A stretch of DNA of 12,194 nucleotides from WLWS01 sp047638675 (GTDB taxonomy: Bacteria; Pseudomonadota; Gammaproteobacteria; Eutrophobiales; Eutrophobiaceae): assembly GCA_047638675.1 (NCBI GenBank), contig JBLIML010000110.1, positions 1 through 12,194 of the forward strand, given 5' to 3'. Shown here one piece after another: positions 5,778-12,047 of this stretch; the first letter of the stretch is position 1, and every line of letters starts with the position of its first letter. A program made the position numbers and the translations under genes. The notes beneath the pieces were generated by a model that had not been told where the DNA came from, ran no database searches, and worked only from the letters and a program-made list of their open reading frames with translations.

Positions 5778-6104
5778 CTATTTCTTTGTTAAGTATTTAT
5801 CTAATTTAGTCAGACTCTGGTGCCAGAACTGTTGATGATATGCCAGCCATTCACTGGCGCTGGCCAGGGTTTTTACATTGAGTTAAAATATATGTTGACG
5901 GCCCTGGATCTCACGCTGTAGTAGATCCGCCTTTTCCAATACTTTCAGGTGCTTTGATATTGCCGGTAAAGACATATCGTAAGGTGCTGCTAATTCCTGA
6001 GCAGACAATGATTCCCTGGTCAGGCTTGCCACGATACCTCGTCGGGTCTCATCCGAAAGTGCCGAGAAAACAGCGTTTAACTGATTTGAATTATATTTAA
6101 CCAT
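5778..6104 (-). pseudogene. ArsR-family transcriptional regulator with in-frame TAA
   Basis: The N-terminal 73 residues are a normal ArsR winged helix: NAVFSALSDETRRGIVASL, then the recognition region SAQELAAPYDMSLPAISKHLKVLEKADLL and wing REIQGRQHIF. No metal-binding ELCVCDL-type motif is present, matching the non-metal ArsR group that pairs with SRPBCC genes. Codon 74 (5883-5885) is TAA. The same frame then continues with LNVKTLASASEWLAYHQQFW and LTKLDKYL to a TAG at 5778-5780, which is exactly the C-terminal dimerisation helix expected in this family. The stop is therefore probably a nonsense mutation, perhaps from CAA. The truncated protein keeps the HTH but loses the C-terminal helix. 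The restored length would be 108 residues. The TAG overlaps the Shine-Dalgarno of the AHSA1 gene. Confidence 0.83.
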
Positions 6105-6111
6105 TTGGTTA
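6098..6111. promoter_or_regulatory. Candidate ArsR operator TAACCA-TT-TGGTTA
   Basis: A perfect 6-bp-arm inverted repeat covers the arsR start codon (CAT at 6102-6104 on this strand) and lies just downstream of the predicted -10. Its position suits autorepression by the ArsR protein, but no binding evidence is available from sequence. Confidence 0.4.
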
Positions 6112-6246
6112 GCTATAGTTAAGTGAATTGTTTAATGCAAGTGTTAATTTGAATTCAAATTAAAATTGCCTGAAGTCGTATTTACTTACCAAATTTTCGT
6201 CCCTTAAGGTATAAGCGTATAAATGACGCTCAGGTATAATGATATT
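6105..6246. other. Intergenic region upstream of arsR
   Basis: AT-rich DNA holding the arsR promoter, a small inverted repeat AGCGT-N7-ACGCT (6214-6230) and a TATAAT (6235-6240) on the plus strand without a recognisable -35. No ORF or RNA gene is visible. It ends at the left terminus of the inverted-repeat element. Confidence 0.5.
6112..6140 (-). promoter_or_regulatory. Candidate arsR promoter
   Basis: On the minus strand: TTGCAT (6140-6135), a 17-bp spacer, and TATAGC (6117-6112). The -10 ends only seven bases before the ATG, so the transcript would start at or within a base or two of the start codon (a leaderless mRNA), unless another promoter is used. Confidence 0.4.
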
Positions 6247-6480
6247 AATTAACCTGAACTCGAGTTAAAGGACGAGTTTCACAAATTCAAAGAAATAGCG
6301 TCATACCCCAAGGGCAGGCTTCGCGCTTCCGCTAAGCTTTTAGGCCGGAATCCATTCTAAAAAACTGGATTTGCATCCTTAGCTCCGTAGATGGTGCGTC
6401 CATGCACCACTTCTCCGCTAAAAAAATGCGGGAATGACAAATAAATTACTGAATTATCTTATCCCGAGTTCAGGTTAATT
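6247..6480. mobile_element. 234-bp element with 18-bp terminal inverted repeats (MITE-like)
   Basis: AATTAACCTGAACTCGAG at 6247-6264 is repeated in inverted orientation at 6463-6480 with one mismatch. Inside, GTCATACCCC near the left and GCGGGAATGAC near the right form a second, imperfect inverted pair of the widespread GTCATTCCC...GGGAATGAC type. There are also internal hairpins AATCCA/TGGATT and TGGTGC-GTCCAT-GCACCA. There is no coding capacity, so any movement would need a transposase in trans. The ends are palindromic (AATT/TTAA), so a target duplication cannot be delimited with confidence. It ends 26 bp before the YdjM-like start codon. Confidence 0.6.
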
Positions 6481-6506
6481 ATAATAATTTGAATTAGGCA
6501 TGATTT

Positions 6507-7511
6507 ATGGATTTATTGACCCAGGGTTTACTTGGCGGTGTATTGGCTCAATCTGTTGCCGATAGAGACGAAAAAAAGCTAGCGACCCTTGCAGGTATTG
6601 CTGCCGGTTTGCTTGCCGACGCCGATATTCTGATCCGTTCCTCCAGTGATCCTCTTTTGAATGTTGAGTATCATCGTCACTTTAGTCATTCACTTTTGTT
6701 TATCCCGCTTGGAGCGGCTCTCGCCGCAATGTTACTTTGGCCTTTTCTACGTCGCCGCATATCTACGCGCAAACTCTATGTCTTTTGCCTCGCAGGTTAC
6801 AGTCTGAGTGGATTGCTCGATGCCTGTACCAGCTACGGCACGCAACTCTTCTGGCCCTTCTCTGATGAACGGGTAGCCTTTAATATTATTTCCATTATTG
6901 ACCCCATCTTCACACTCAGTTTATTGGCTGCCTTGTTATCGGGATTGTGGTTTAAACATCGAGTGATTGCCTTTGCCGGTATCAGTTTTGCTTTGTCGTA
7001 TTTACTGTTCGGCTATTCACAATTACAAGAGGCAAAATCTATCGCTGCGGAATTGATAAGCAGTCGCGGGCATGTCTCTCAGCAACAACTGGTCAAACCG
7101 ACGCTTGGGAACCTCCTCTTATGGCGATCGGTGTACATCTTTGACGAGCGTATTTATGTAGATGCCGTGCGTGTTGGGATTTTTAAGGAAGATAAGATTT
7201 ATGAGGGTGAATCTCTGAAGTTATTTTCTCTTGAAACGGATCTGCGTGGACTGGATATGGAATCAACCTTGTATAAGGATATTGAGCGTTTTACCCGTTT
7301 TTCCGACGGCTTTGTCGCTTTTGATCCTGCTCAGGCTCATGTCATTGGTGATATTCGATACAGCATGCTACCAATGAGTGGCAAACCTTTGTGGGGAATC
7401 GTTATTGATCCCTTCCATGTGCAACAACATGCCGACTATCGTTTCTTTCGCGACGGGAGTCGAGAAACGCGGAGCATGTTTATTGATTTGGTATTAGGAA
7501 GAGATGAGTGA
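6507..7511 (+). CDS. YdjM-like inner-membrane metal-dependent hydrolase
   Basis: 334 residues. The N-terminal half (about residues 1-175) matches the YdjM / 'LexA-binding, inner membrane-associated putative hydrolase' family: MDLLTQGLLGG, Asp residues in LLADADIL (35-42), the metal-ligand-like YHRHFSHS (55-62) and LLDACTSYGTQLFWPFS (103-119). Hydrophobic segments at about 63-80, 91-105, 127-147 and 152-170 indicate several membrane spans. The remaining ~160 residues are polar and would be soluble. The ATG at 6507 is preceded by only a weak Shine-Dalgarno (TTAGG). TATAAT at 6480-6485 straddles the end of the upstream inverted-repeat element and may be its -10. The gene ends in TGA, so TGA is a stop here. 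Biochemical substrate unknown. Confidence 0.85.
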   Translation: MDLLTQGLLGGVLAQSVADRDEKKLATLAGIAAGLLADADILIRSSSDPLLNVEYHRHFSHSLLFIPLGAALAAMLLWPFLRRRISTRKLYVFCLAGYSLSGLLDACTSYGTQLFWPFSDERVAFNIISIIDPIFTLSLLAALLSGLWFKHRVIAFAGISFALSYLLFGYSQLQEAKSIAAELISSRGHVSQQQLVKPTLGNLLLWRSVYIFDERIYVDAVRVGIFKEDKIYEGESLKLFSLETDLRGLDMESTLYKDIERFTRFSDGFVAFDPAQAHVIGDIRYSMLPMSGKPLWGIVIDPFHVQQHADYRFFRDGSRETRSMFIDLVLGRDE

Positions 7512-7560
7512 GGCTATTGGCTATTTTTATTTGAGTTTGCCTGGCAAAAGGATTATCTAT

Positions 7561-8049
7561 CTATTTCTTTTCTTTTGGCGGATTGTGGGCAAATTCAAGC
7601 CGGTTGCCACTGGGTTCGCGGACCATCATGTGTTTTGTTGGTCCGCCGTAGGCTAACTCTGGCGCGAATTCGATAACCACCCCTTCTACCTGCTTTACTT
7701 TTTCATAGAGTGCATCCAATTCGTCGAAGCCGGGCACGGAGATGGCCAGGTGATGTAAACCAACGTTATTCTTGCGGTCAAATTTTATCGCGCTTGCCGG
7801 ATCACTTACCTGCCAGAGAGTCAGAAACATTTCGCCATCCGTGAGAAAGCTTGCCGGATAATCAGGATCTTCTCCAGATAACTTCCAACCCAGGGTCTCT
7901 GTAAAAAACTGCGTTGACTTGTCCAGGTAAAGCACGGATAAGCCAAGGTGATTAAAGCCAGATGTCAATGGCACAGCTTGTCCTGCATCCTCAGCGTACG
8001 CACAGTTAAAGCCAAAAACTAAACAAAGCGTAAGCGCAATATTTTTCAT
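7561..8049 (-). CDS. Secreted VOC-fold (glyoxalase/bleomycin-resistance-like) protein
   Basis: 162 residues. Residues 1-19 are a typical signal peptide (MKNIALTLCLVFGFNCAYA, cleavage before EDAG), so the protein is probably periplasmic. It is followed by one vicinal-oxygen-chelate module: GFNHLGLSVLYLDKSTQFF (metal-ligand His near residue 34), LGWKL, then NNVGLHHLAISVPGFDELDALYEK (second His) and EPSGNRLEF (Glu ligand). This is the arrangement of glyoxalase I-like proteins. TTTCCT at 8057-8062 (AGGAAA on the minus strand) sets the start. It converges with the YdjM-like gene (49-bp gap, no obvious terminator) and is not in an operon. An export signal on a VOC protein is less usual than a cytosolic form. 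The substrate cannot be predicted. Confidence 0.88.
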   Translation of the reverse strand: MKNIALTLCLVFGFNCAYAEDAGQAVPLTSGFNHLGLSVLYLDKSTQFFTETLGWKLSGEDPDYPASFLTDGEMFLTLWQVSDPASAIKFDRKNNVGLHHLAISVPGFDELDALYEKVKQVEGVVIEFAPELAYGGPTKHMMVREPSGNRLEFAHNPPKEKK

Positions 8050-8301
8050 GAGATGATTTCCTGTTGTTACTGGTGTTATTTAGTGCGTCTCACGACGATT
8101 TTAGTTCAACTGCCGCTGGAAACTGATCCAGAATGACGGTTTTGTTGAATTTATTGACTTGTATCAAGATAAACATCGATGCGATATGGTCTAGTCGAGT
8201 CAGCACATATACTGAGTACCGCATCCATCCCATTGCATGCCCTAATTGAAAGATGTTATTAATGACTACCAATCTATACGAACTTTGTAAGGAATAGACA
8301 A

Positions 8302-8775
8302 ATGAAAGATAAAACCCAATCAGCACAGAGTGAGCCAACTGGAGCCGCGGTAAAAACAAACGTAAGTGCAAGGGCAAAAAGAGCTGCAAAAAAGACCTCA
8401 GCTTCTAAAAAGACCATAGCCGTTAAAAAGACTGCCGCTGCTAAAAAGACCATAGCGAAAAAGAGACCCACAAAGGCGCAAAAATCCAGCGATGTCCACA
8501 ATAAGGCGGCTGCTGAATCTCGCCAGAAATTGATAGATAAACTCAAGAAGGATTTGAAAGGTGCAAAAGACACAATGAAAATCGCCAGGGCTGCGGCAAA
8601 AGATGAAATCGCCGTGCTCAAAGACCATCTTGATGCTGCACTGAAGCGGGAAAAAGAATTGCTCAAAATCAGTGAGAAAAAAGCCATTAAAATGCTTGCT
8701 GCCGGTGAGCGATGGGAGAAAAAGCAAGTCTCCAAGATTATTAAGGCGGCCAGGGCGGCTCGTAAACTGGTTTAA
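8302..8775 (+). CDS. Lysine/alanine-rich histone H1-like protein
   Basis: 157 residues in two regions. Residues ~15-65 are a basic, low-complexity tail of KKT-centred repeats (KKTSASKKTIAVKKTAAAKKTIAKK), like the C-terminal tails of bacterial histone H1-like proteins and AlgP-type proteins. Residues ~70-157 are a long, charged helix likely to form a coiled coil (RQKLIDKLKKDLKGAKDTMKIARAAAKDEIAVLKDHLDAALKREKELL). It would bind DNA non-specifically or act as a nucleoid or RNA-associated protein; this is inferred from composition, not from a recognised fold. AAGGAA at 8289-8294 supports the ATG. It is monocistronic, and a hairpin at 8787-8826 follows. The long open frame on the opposite strand is an artefact of Lys/Ala codons. 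Confidence 0.8.
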   Translation: MKDKTQSAQSEPTGAAVKTNVSARAKRAAKKTSASKKTIAVKKTAAAKKTIAKKRPTKAQKSSDVHNKAAAESRQKLIDKLKKDLKGAKDTMKIARAAAKDEIAVLKDHLDAALKREKELLKISEKKAIKMLAAGERWEKKQVSKIIKAARAARKLV

Positions 8776-8786
8776 GCGTGTATGCA

Positions 8787-8826
8787 TTCCCACACTCCTC
8801 CATGTATAAACTGAGGAGCGCGGGAA
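8787..8826. repeat. Degenerate palindromic repeat between convergent genes, possible terminator
   Basis: TTCCCACACTCCTC (8787-8800) and GAGGAGCGCGGGAA (8813-8826) form a 14-bp stem with two A/C mismatches and a 12-base loop. The flanks (GTATGCATTCCCAC... and GGGAACGA) match the palindrome in the serC-leader repeats (1333-1364). It lies 12 bp after the histone-like gene and 41 bp after the cysK stop on the other strand. It could act as a two-way transcription barrier, although no T-tract follows. Confidence 0.6.
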
Positions 8827-8866
8827 CGAAACTAAAGTGGCAGAAATGTTGAGTTAAGTGATTCAG

Positions 8867-9835
8867 CTATTGCACAGTTTCATTGTCGGTAAAGCTATCT
8901 GCGAATAGAGCGGTCGACAAATAACGTTCACCGGAATCGGGCAAGACGACGACGATGTTTTTGCCTTTATGTTGTTCCTGTTGTGATACACGGACGGCGA
9001 CTGCTAATGCCGCGCCGCAGGAAATACCAGCGAGGATGCCTTCTTCTTTCATCAGTCGGTGTGCGTATTCCATTGCCTCTTCATCACTCACTATTTCGAT
9101 CTGATCAACCATATTTAGATCCAGGTTTTTGGGTACAAAACCAGCACCGATGCCCTGCACTTTATGCGGCGCATGACTAGGTTCCGAACCATCCATCGCG
9201 GCCCTGATCATGTTTGAGGAAGCCGGTTCAACTGCAACAGAGGTGATAGCTTTCTTTTTTGTGTTCTTAATGTAACGCGAGATCCCGGTGATAGTGCCAC
9301 CGGTACCCACACCACAAACAAGGACATCAATTTCACCATTTGTATCATCCCAGATTTCAGGGCCGGTCGTAAGTTCGTGAATTTCCGGGTTGGCGGGATT
9401 CTCAAACTGTTGTGGCATCCAGTGTGTGTCCGGATTCTCAGCGACAATCTCTTCGGCTTTTGCAATACAGGCTTTCATGCCCTTGGCGCCATCGGTGATA
9501 ATAATTTCAGCGCCATAGGCTTTCATCAGTTTGCGCCGCTCAATGCTCATGGTGTGGGGCATGGTCAGTTTAACGGAATAGCCTCGTGCCGCGCCGACAA
9601 AAGCCAGTGCAATACCAGTGTTACCACTGGTGGGCTCAACGATGGTCATCCCCGGTTTTAGTTTCCCCGATTTCTCCGCATCCCAGACCATATTCGCGCC
9701 AATACGGCACTTTACCGAGAAGGCGGGATTTCGGCTCTCGAGCTTGGCGTAGATGGCGGCGTCGCTGATGTTCTTGAGTCTAACCAGGGGTGTCTTACCG
9801 ATGGTGAGGCTGTTGTCGTCGAATATATTGCTCAT
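8867..9835 (-). CDS. cysK: Cysteine synthase A (O-acetylserine sulfhydrylase)
   Basis: Makes L-cysteine from O-acetylserine and sulfide, using PLP, in the cytosol; it typically associates with serine acetyltransferase CysE. Length is 322 residues, normal for CysK. Visible motifs are the PLP-lysine segment NPAFSVKCRIG (K42), the substrate loop TSGNTG (69-74), the phosphate-binding GTGGT (177-181) and the C-terminal PDSGERYLST. The start is supported by GAGGGAG about nine bases upstream and by the family N-terminus (SLTIGKTPLVRL). A TATACT-type -10 occurs on the minus strand at 9893-9888 without a clear -35, which would fit an activator-dependent promoter such as CysB control (inference). It is transcribed alone, divergently from the DUF1761-like gene. 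Confidence 0.97.
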   Translation of the reverse strand: MSNIFDDNSLTIGKTPLVRLKNISDAAIYAKLESRNPAFSVKCRIGANMVWDAEKSGKLKPGMTIVEPTSGNTGIALAFVGAARGYSVKLTMPHTMSIERRKLMKAYGAEIIITDGAKGMKACIAKAEEIVAENPDTHWMPQQFENPANPEIHELTTGPEIWDDTNGEIDVLVCGVGTGGTITGISRYIKNTKKKAITSVAVEPASSNMIRAAMDGSEPSHAPHKVQGIGAGFVPKNLDLNMVDQIEIVSDEEAMEYAHRLMKEEGILAGISCGAALAVAVRVSQQEQHKGKNIVVVLPDSGERYLSTALFADSFTDNETVQ

Positions 9836-9992
9836 TTTATGGCTCCCTCTTTGGGTTTTTCTTCTAGCGGGTTTGCTTGATTTTCAAAGTATATAACACC
9901 TGCGTGCTCCGAAATAAAATAAAATTGATCTATACTGCTTTTAAGCTAAGTAGTGACTTTCCACATTCGTGAAAATGACATAGGCGGATTGT

Positions 9993-10379
9993 ATGAATGA
10001 GATTACTGCGAACGTAAATTGACTAGCAGTGGGTGTTGGAACGGTGCTGGCATTTGTTCTGGGCGCAGCCTGGTATTCACCAAAAATGTTTGGGAGCAAG
10101 TGGGCGGAAGGTGTTGGGCTTAAAATGGATGCTGATGCGAAACCGCCAGTGGCCGCAATGCTAAGCCAGTTAGTCGCTACCTTTTTGTTGGCCTGGCTAA
10201 TTGGTATTACTGCAGCAAGCGATTCTTTGCTGACAGCTATTCTTATCATTCTCACCGTCGTCTTTATGATTGGATCTAACGGTATGTTCGCCGGTAAAAG
10301 TAATTATGCGGTTGCCACGGAATGTGGATTTATTTCTGTGATGTCTACAATTTTGATTATTTGTCAGGGCGTTTTATAA
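9993..10379 (+). pseudogene. DUF1761-like membrane protein with in-frame TGA at codon 10
   Basis: The natural frame starts at ATG 9993: MNEITANVN, then TGA (10020-10022), then LAVGVGTVLAFVLGAAWYSPKMFG to TAA 10377-10379. This is 128 codons, the usual DUF1761 size. The family has an N-terminal 'NW' followed by a first membrane helix, so the TGA replaces an expected Trp (TGG). Four membrane segments are visible (about residues 10-28, 53-75, 79-95, 112-127), with the conserved WYSP after the first helix. A product could start at the GTG at 10029, but no Shine-Dalgarno precedes it and part of the first helix would be lost. Function of the family is unknown. It is convergent with the LysR gene. 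Confidence 0.8.
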
Positions 10380-10441
10380 AGACCTCTACTTTCTGCACGA
10401 GAGTGTGTGAAAGACGTCAAAGCGTTCTGTTCTTTGATTGA

Positions 10442-11341
10442 CTAATTTAGAGTCGGATCCGCGCGCAGACGTTCGGCCAGTAGATCAATAAACGTCCTTA
10501 CCCTGGCGGCGGCGTGCTGCCCTTCCCTGTGCAGTATATGTATCGGCAAAGGATCGGGCTCCCACTCTTCCAATACCGTTTGTAATTTCCCGGTCTCAAG
10601 ATGTTCTGCTACCTGATAAGAGATGAGTCTGGTGATGCCATAGCCTTGCAGGGCGGCTTCAATGGCGGCGTCATTGGTATTGGTGGTCAGGCGTGTTTTG
10701 ACTTTCATATCGCGCTCGCGGCCCAGTGTCTTGAAGCGCAGATCGAGGAGATGATTGCCTGCGTTTGATGCAATCATCCGGTGCTGATGGAGATCCTCCG
10801 GTTGTTTGGGGACGCCGTATTCCTGTAAATATTCAGCAGATGCGCAAAGCACAATGCGCACCGAACCCACACGCACGGCTCGCATACTAGAGTCTGGCAG
10901 CTTGCCGATGCGGATACCCACATCCATACCTTCTTCGAGGAGATTCACGACTCTGTCCAGAAACATTACCGAGACATCTGTCTCAGGGTAGTGTTTTAAG
11001 TACTCAACGACACCGGGCATGACAAACTTGCGACCAAAAAGTACGGGGGCAGTGATCGCCAATTGCCCTCTGGGAGTGGCGTTGATGCCAGTTGCGGTTT
11101 CATCCGCTACTTTTACTTCAAGCAATATACGACGTGCATCTTCGAGATAGCGAACACCCACTTCTGTTGTTCTTACAAAGCGAGTTGATCGCTGCAAGAG
11201 CTTGACACCCAGGCGGTCTTCGAGAGCGGCGATATAGCGGGTAACGGCGGGAGGTGACATATGCAGGCGTCTCGCTGCAGCTGCAAAACCTTCCTCTTCA
11301 GCAACAGCCACAAAGACAGACATCAGGTGGAAGTGATCCAT
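10442..11341 (-). CDS. LysR-family transcriptional regulator (CrgA/AaeR-like)
   Basis: 299 residues. The N-terminal winged helix (1-60) reads FVAVAEEEGFAAAARRLHMSPPAVTRYIAALEDRLGVKLLQRSTR, the standard LTTR HTH. The linker helix and the periplasmic-binding-protein-like effector domain follow (about 90-295), with GQLAITAPVLFGRKFVMP and EGMDVGIRIGKL typical of the CrgA subgroup. It is divergently transcribed from the AhpD-like gene at 11474 with a 132-bp gap. This is the classic arrangement of an LTTR controlling its neighbour and itself, and a T-N11-A palindrome lies three bases from its start codon. The effector is unknown. The frame is intact, unlike several neighbours. Confidence 0.93.
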   Translation of the reverse strand: MDHFHLMSVFVAVAEEEGFAAAARRLHMSPPAVTRYIAALEDRLGVKLLQRSTRFVRTTEVGVRYLEDARRILLEVKVADETATGINATPRGQLAITAPVLFGRKFVMPGVVEYLKHYPETDVSVMFLDRVVNLLEEGMDVGIRIGKLPDSSMRAVRVGSVRIVLCASAEYLQEYGVPKQPEDLHQHRMIASNAGNHLLDLRFKTLGRERDMKVKTRLTTNTNDAAIEAALQGYGITRLISYQVAEHLETGKLQTVLEEWEPDPLPIHILHREGQHAAARVRTFIDLLAERLRADPTLN

Positions 11342-11343
11342 AG

Positions 11344-11364
11344 TTATTCCGTTTATTGGAATAA
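11344..11364. promoter_or_regulatory. LTTR box: TTATTCC-N7-GGAATAA
   Basis: An inverted repeat with perfect 7-bp arms and a 7-bp centre. It contains the T-N11-A pattern of LysR-type binding sites (T11348 to A11360). It lies just before the LysR start codon and about 110 bp upstream of the divergent AhpD-like gene, so it is the likely binding site for that regulator. Confidence 0.7.
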
Positions 11365-11473
11365 TATATTGTTATTTAAGTGTATTCTTTTTACAAGTGG
11401 AATTTGTGACAGTAGCGCTACCTTATCGATGTGATGAGGCCTAAACAATCAAACCAGTATCAGGAGACATGAA

Positions 11474-12019
11474 ATGAGTAGAATAAATGTAGTCGAAAAT
11501 GATGAAGCCAATCCCGAACAGGCCGAATTGTATGCCGAAATCACAGCAGCCCTCGGTTCGGTGCCTAACTTTCTCAAGGTGTTTGCGAATTCCCCCAGCG
11601 CGTTGAAGGGCTTTTTAGGGCTGCATGGCATCGCAGGTAACGGTAGTCTGGACCCCCGGACCCGTGAGCGTATTGCACTGACGTTGGCCGAGCAAAACGG
11701 CTGCCAATATTGTGTATCCGCGCACACCGCGATCGGCCGCAAAGCGGGTCTCGACAATGATGAGATGGATGCCAATCGTGCGGGTGGCAGCGAAGACACA
11801 AAAGCCGCAGCGGCAGTGGCTTTTGCCCGGTCTCTGGATGCGCATACGGGTGATGTGACCAATGCCGAGATACAGGCTGTTCGCGATGCGGGTTATAGCG
11901 ATTCTGACATTGTTGAGATCATTACCCACGTTGGCATGAATATTTTGACCAACATTCTGGCCAAGGCAAGTCGGGTTGAGATTGACTTTCCTAAAGTTGA
12001 ACTGAAAAAAGCAGCTTAA
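11474..12019 (+). CDS. Carboxymuconolactone decarboxylase / AhpD-like protein
   Basis: 181 residues, all-helical AhpD-like fold. The signature is E73-(3)-C77-Q-Y-C80-V-S-A-H84, the Cys-x-x-Cys-x-x-x-His proton-relay arrangement of AhpD-type peroxidase/reductases. This favours a thiol-redox (peroxide-detoxifying) role over true carboxymuconolactone decarboxylation. Upstream, NPEQAELYAEITAALGSVPNFLKVFANSP is the usual N-terminal helix pair ('vPn...' segment). Length fits the family. AGGAGA (11462-11467) precedes the ATG by six bases. It is divergent from the LysR gene, which probably regulates it. The long opposite-strand open frames here are shadows. Confidence 0.92.
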   Translation: MSRINVVENDEANPEQAELYAEITAALGSVPNFLKVFANSPSALKGFLGLHGIAGNGSLDPRTRERIALTLAEQNGCQYCVSAHTAIGRKAGLDNDEMDANRAGGSEDTKAAAAVAFARSLDAHTGDVTNAEIQAVRDAGYSDSDIVEIITHVGMNILTNILAKASRVEIDFPKVELKKAA

Positions 12020-12047
12020 TGAGGACAACGGTGAACGTTGGCGGTAA

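Noticed and set aside
8274..8735. Hydrophobic minus-strand open frame opposite the histone-like gene
   Set aside because: It is an artefact of Lys/Ala-rich codons read in antisense (Phe/Leu/Ala-rich); the plus-strand gene has the Shine-Dalgarno.
5683..10022. Genetic code with TGA as Trp
   Set aside because: hicA and the YdjM-like gene end naturally at TGA, with hicB starting in an ATGA overlap, and intact genes use TGG for Trp. Reassignment is not supported by this window.
12026..12040. Terminator after the AhpD-like gene (CAACG-GTGAA-CGTTG)
   Set aside because: The stem is only five base pairs and no T-tract follows.
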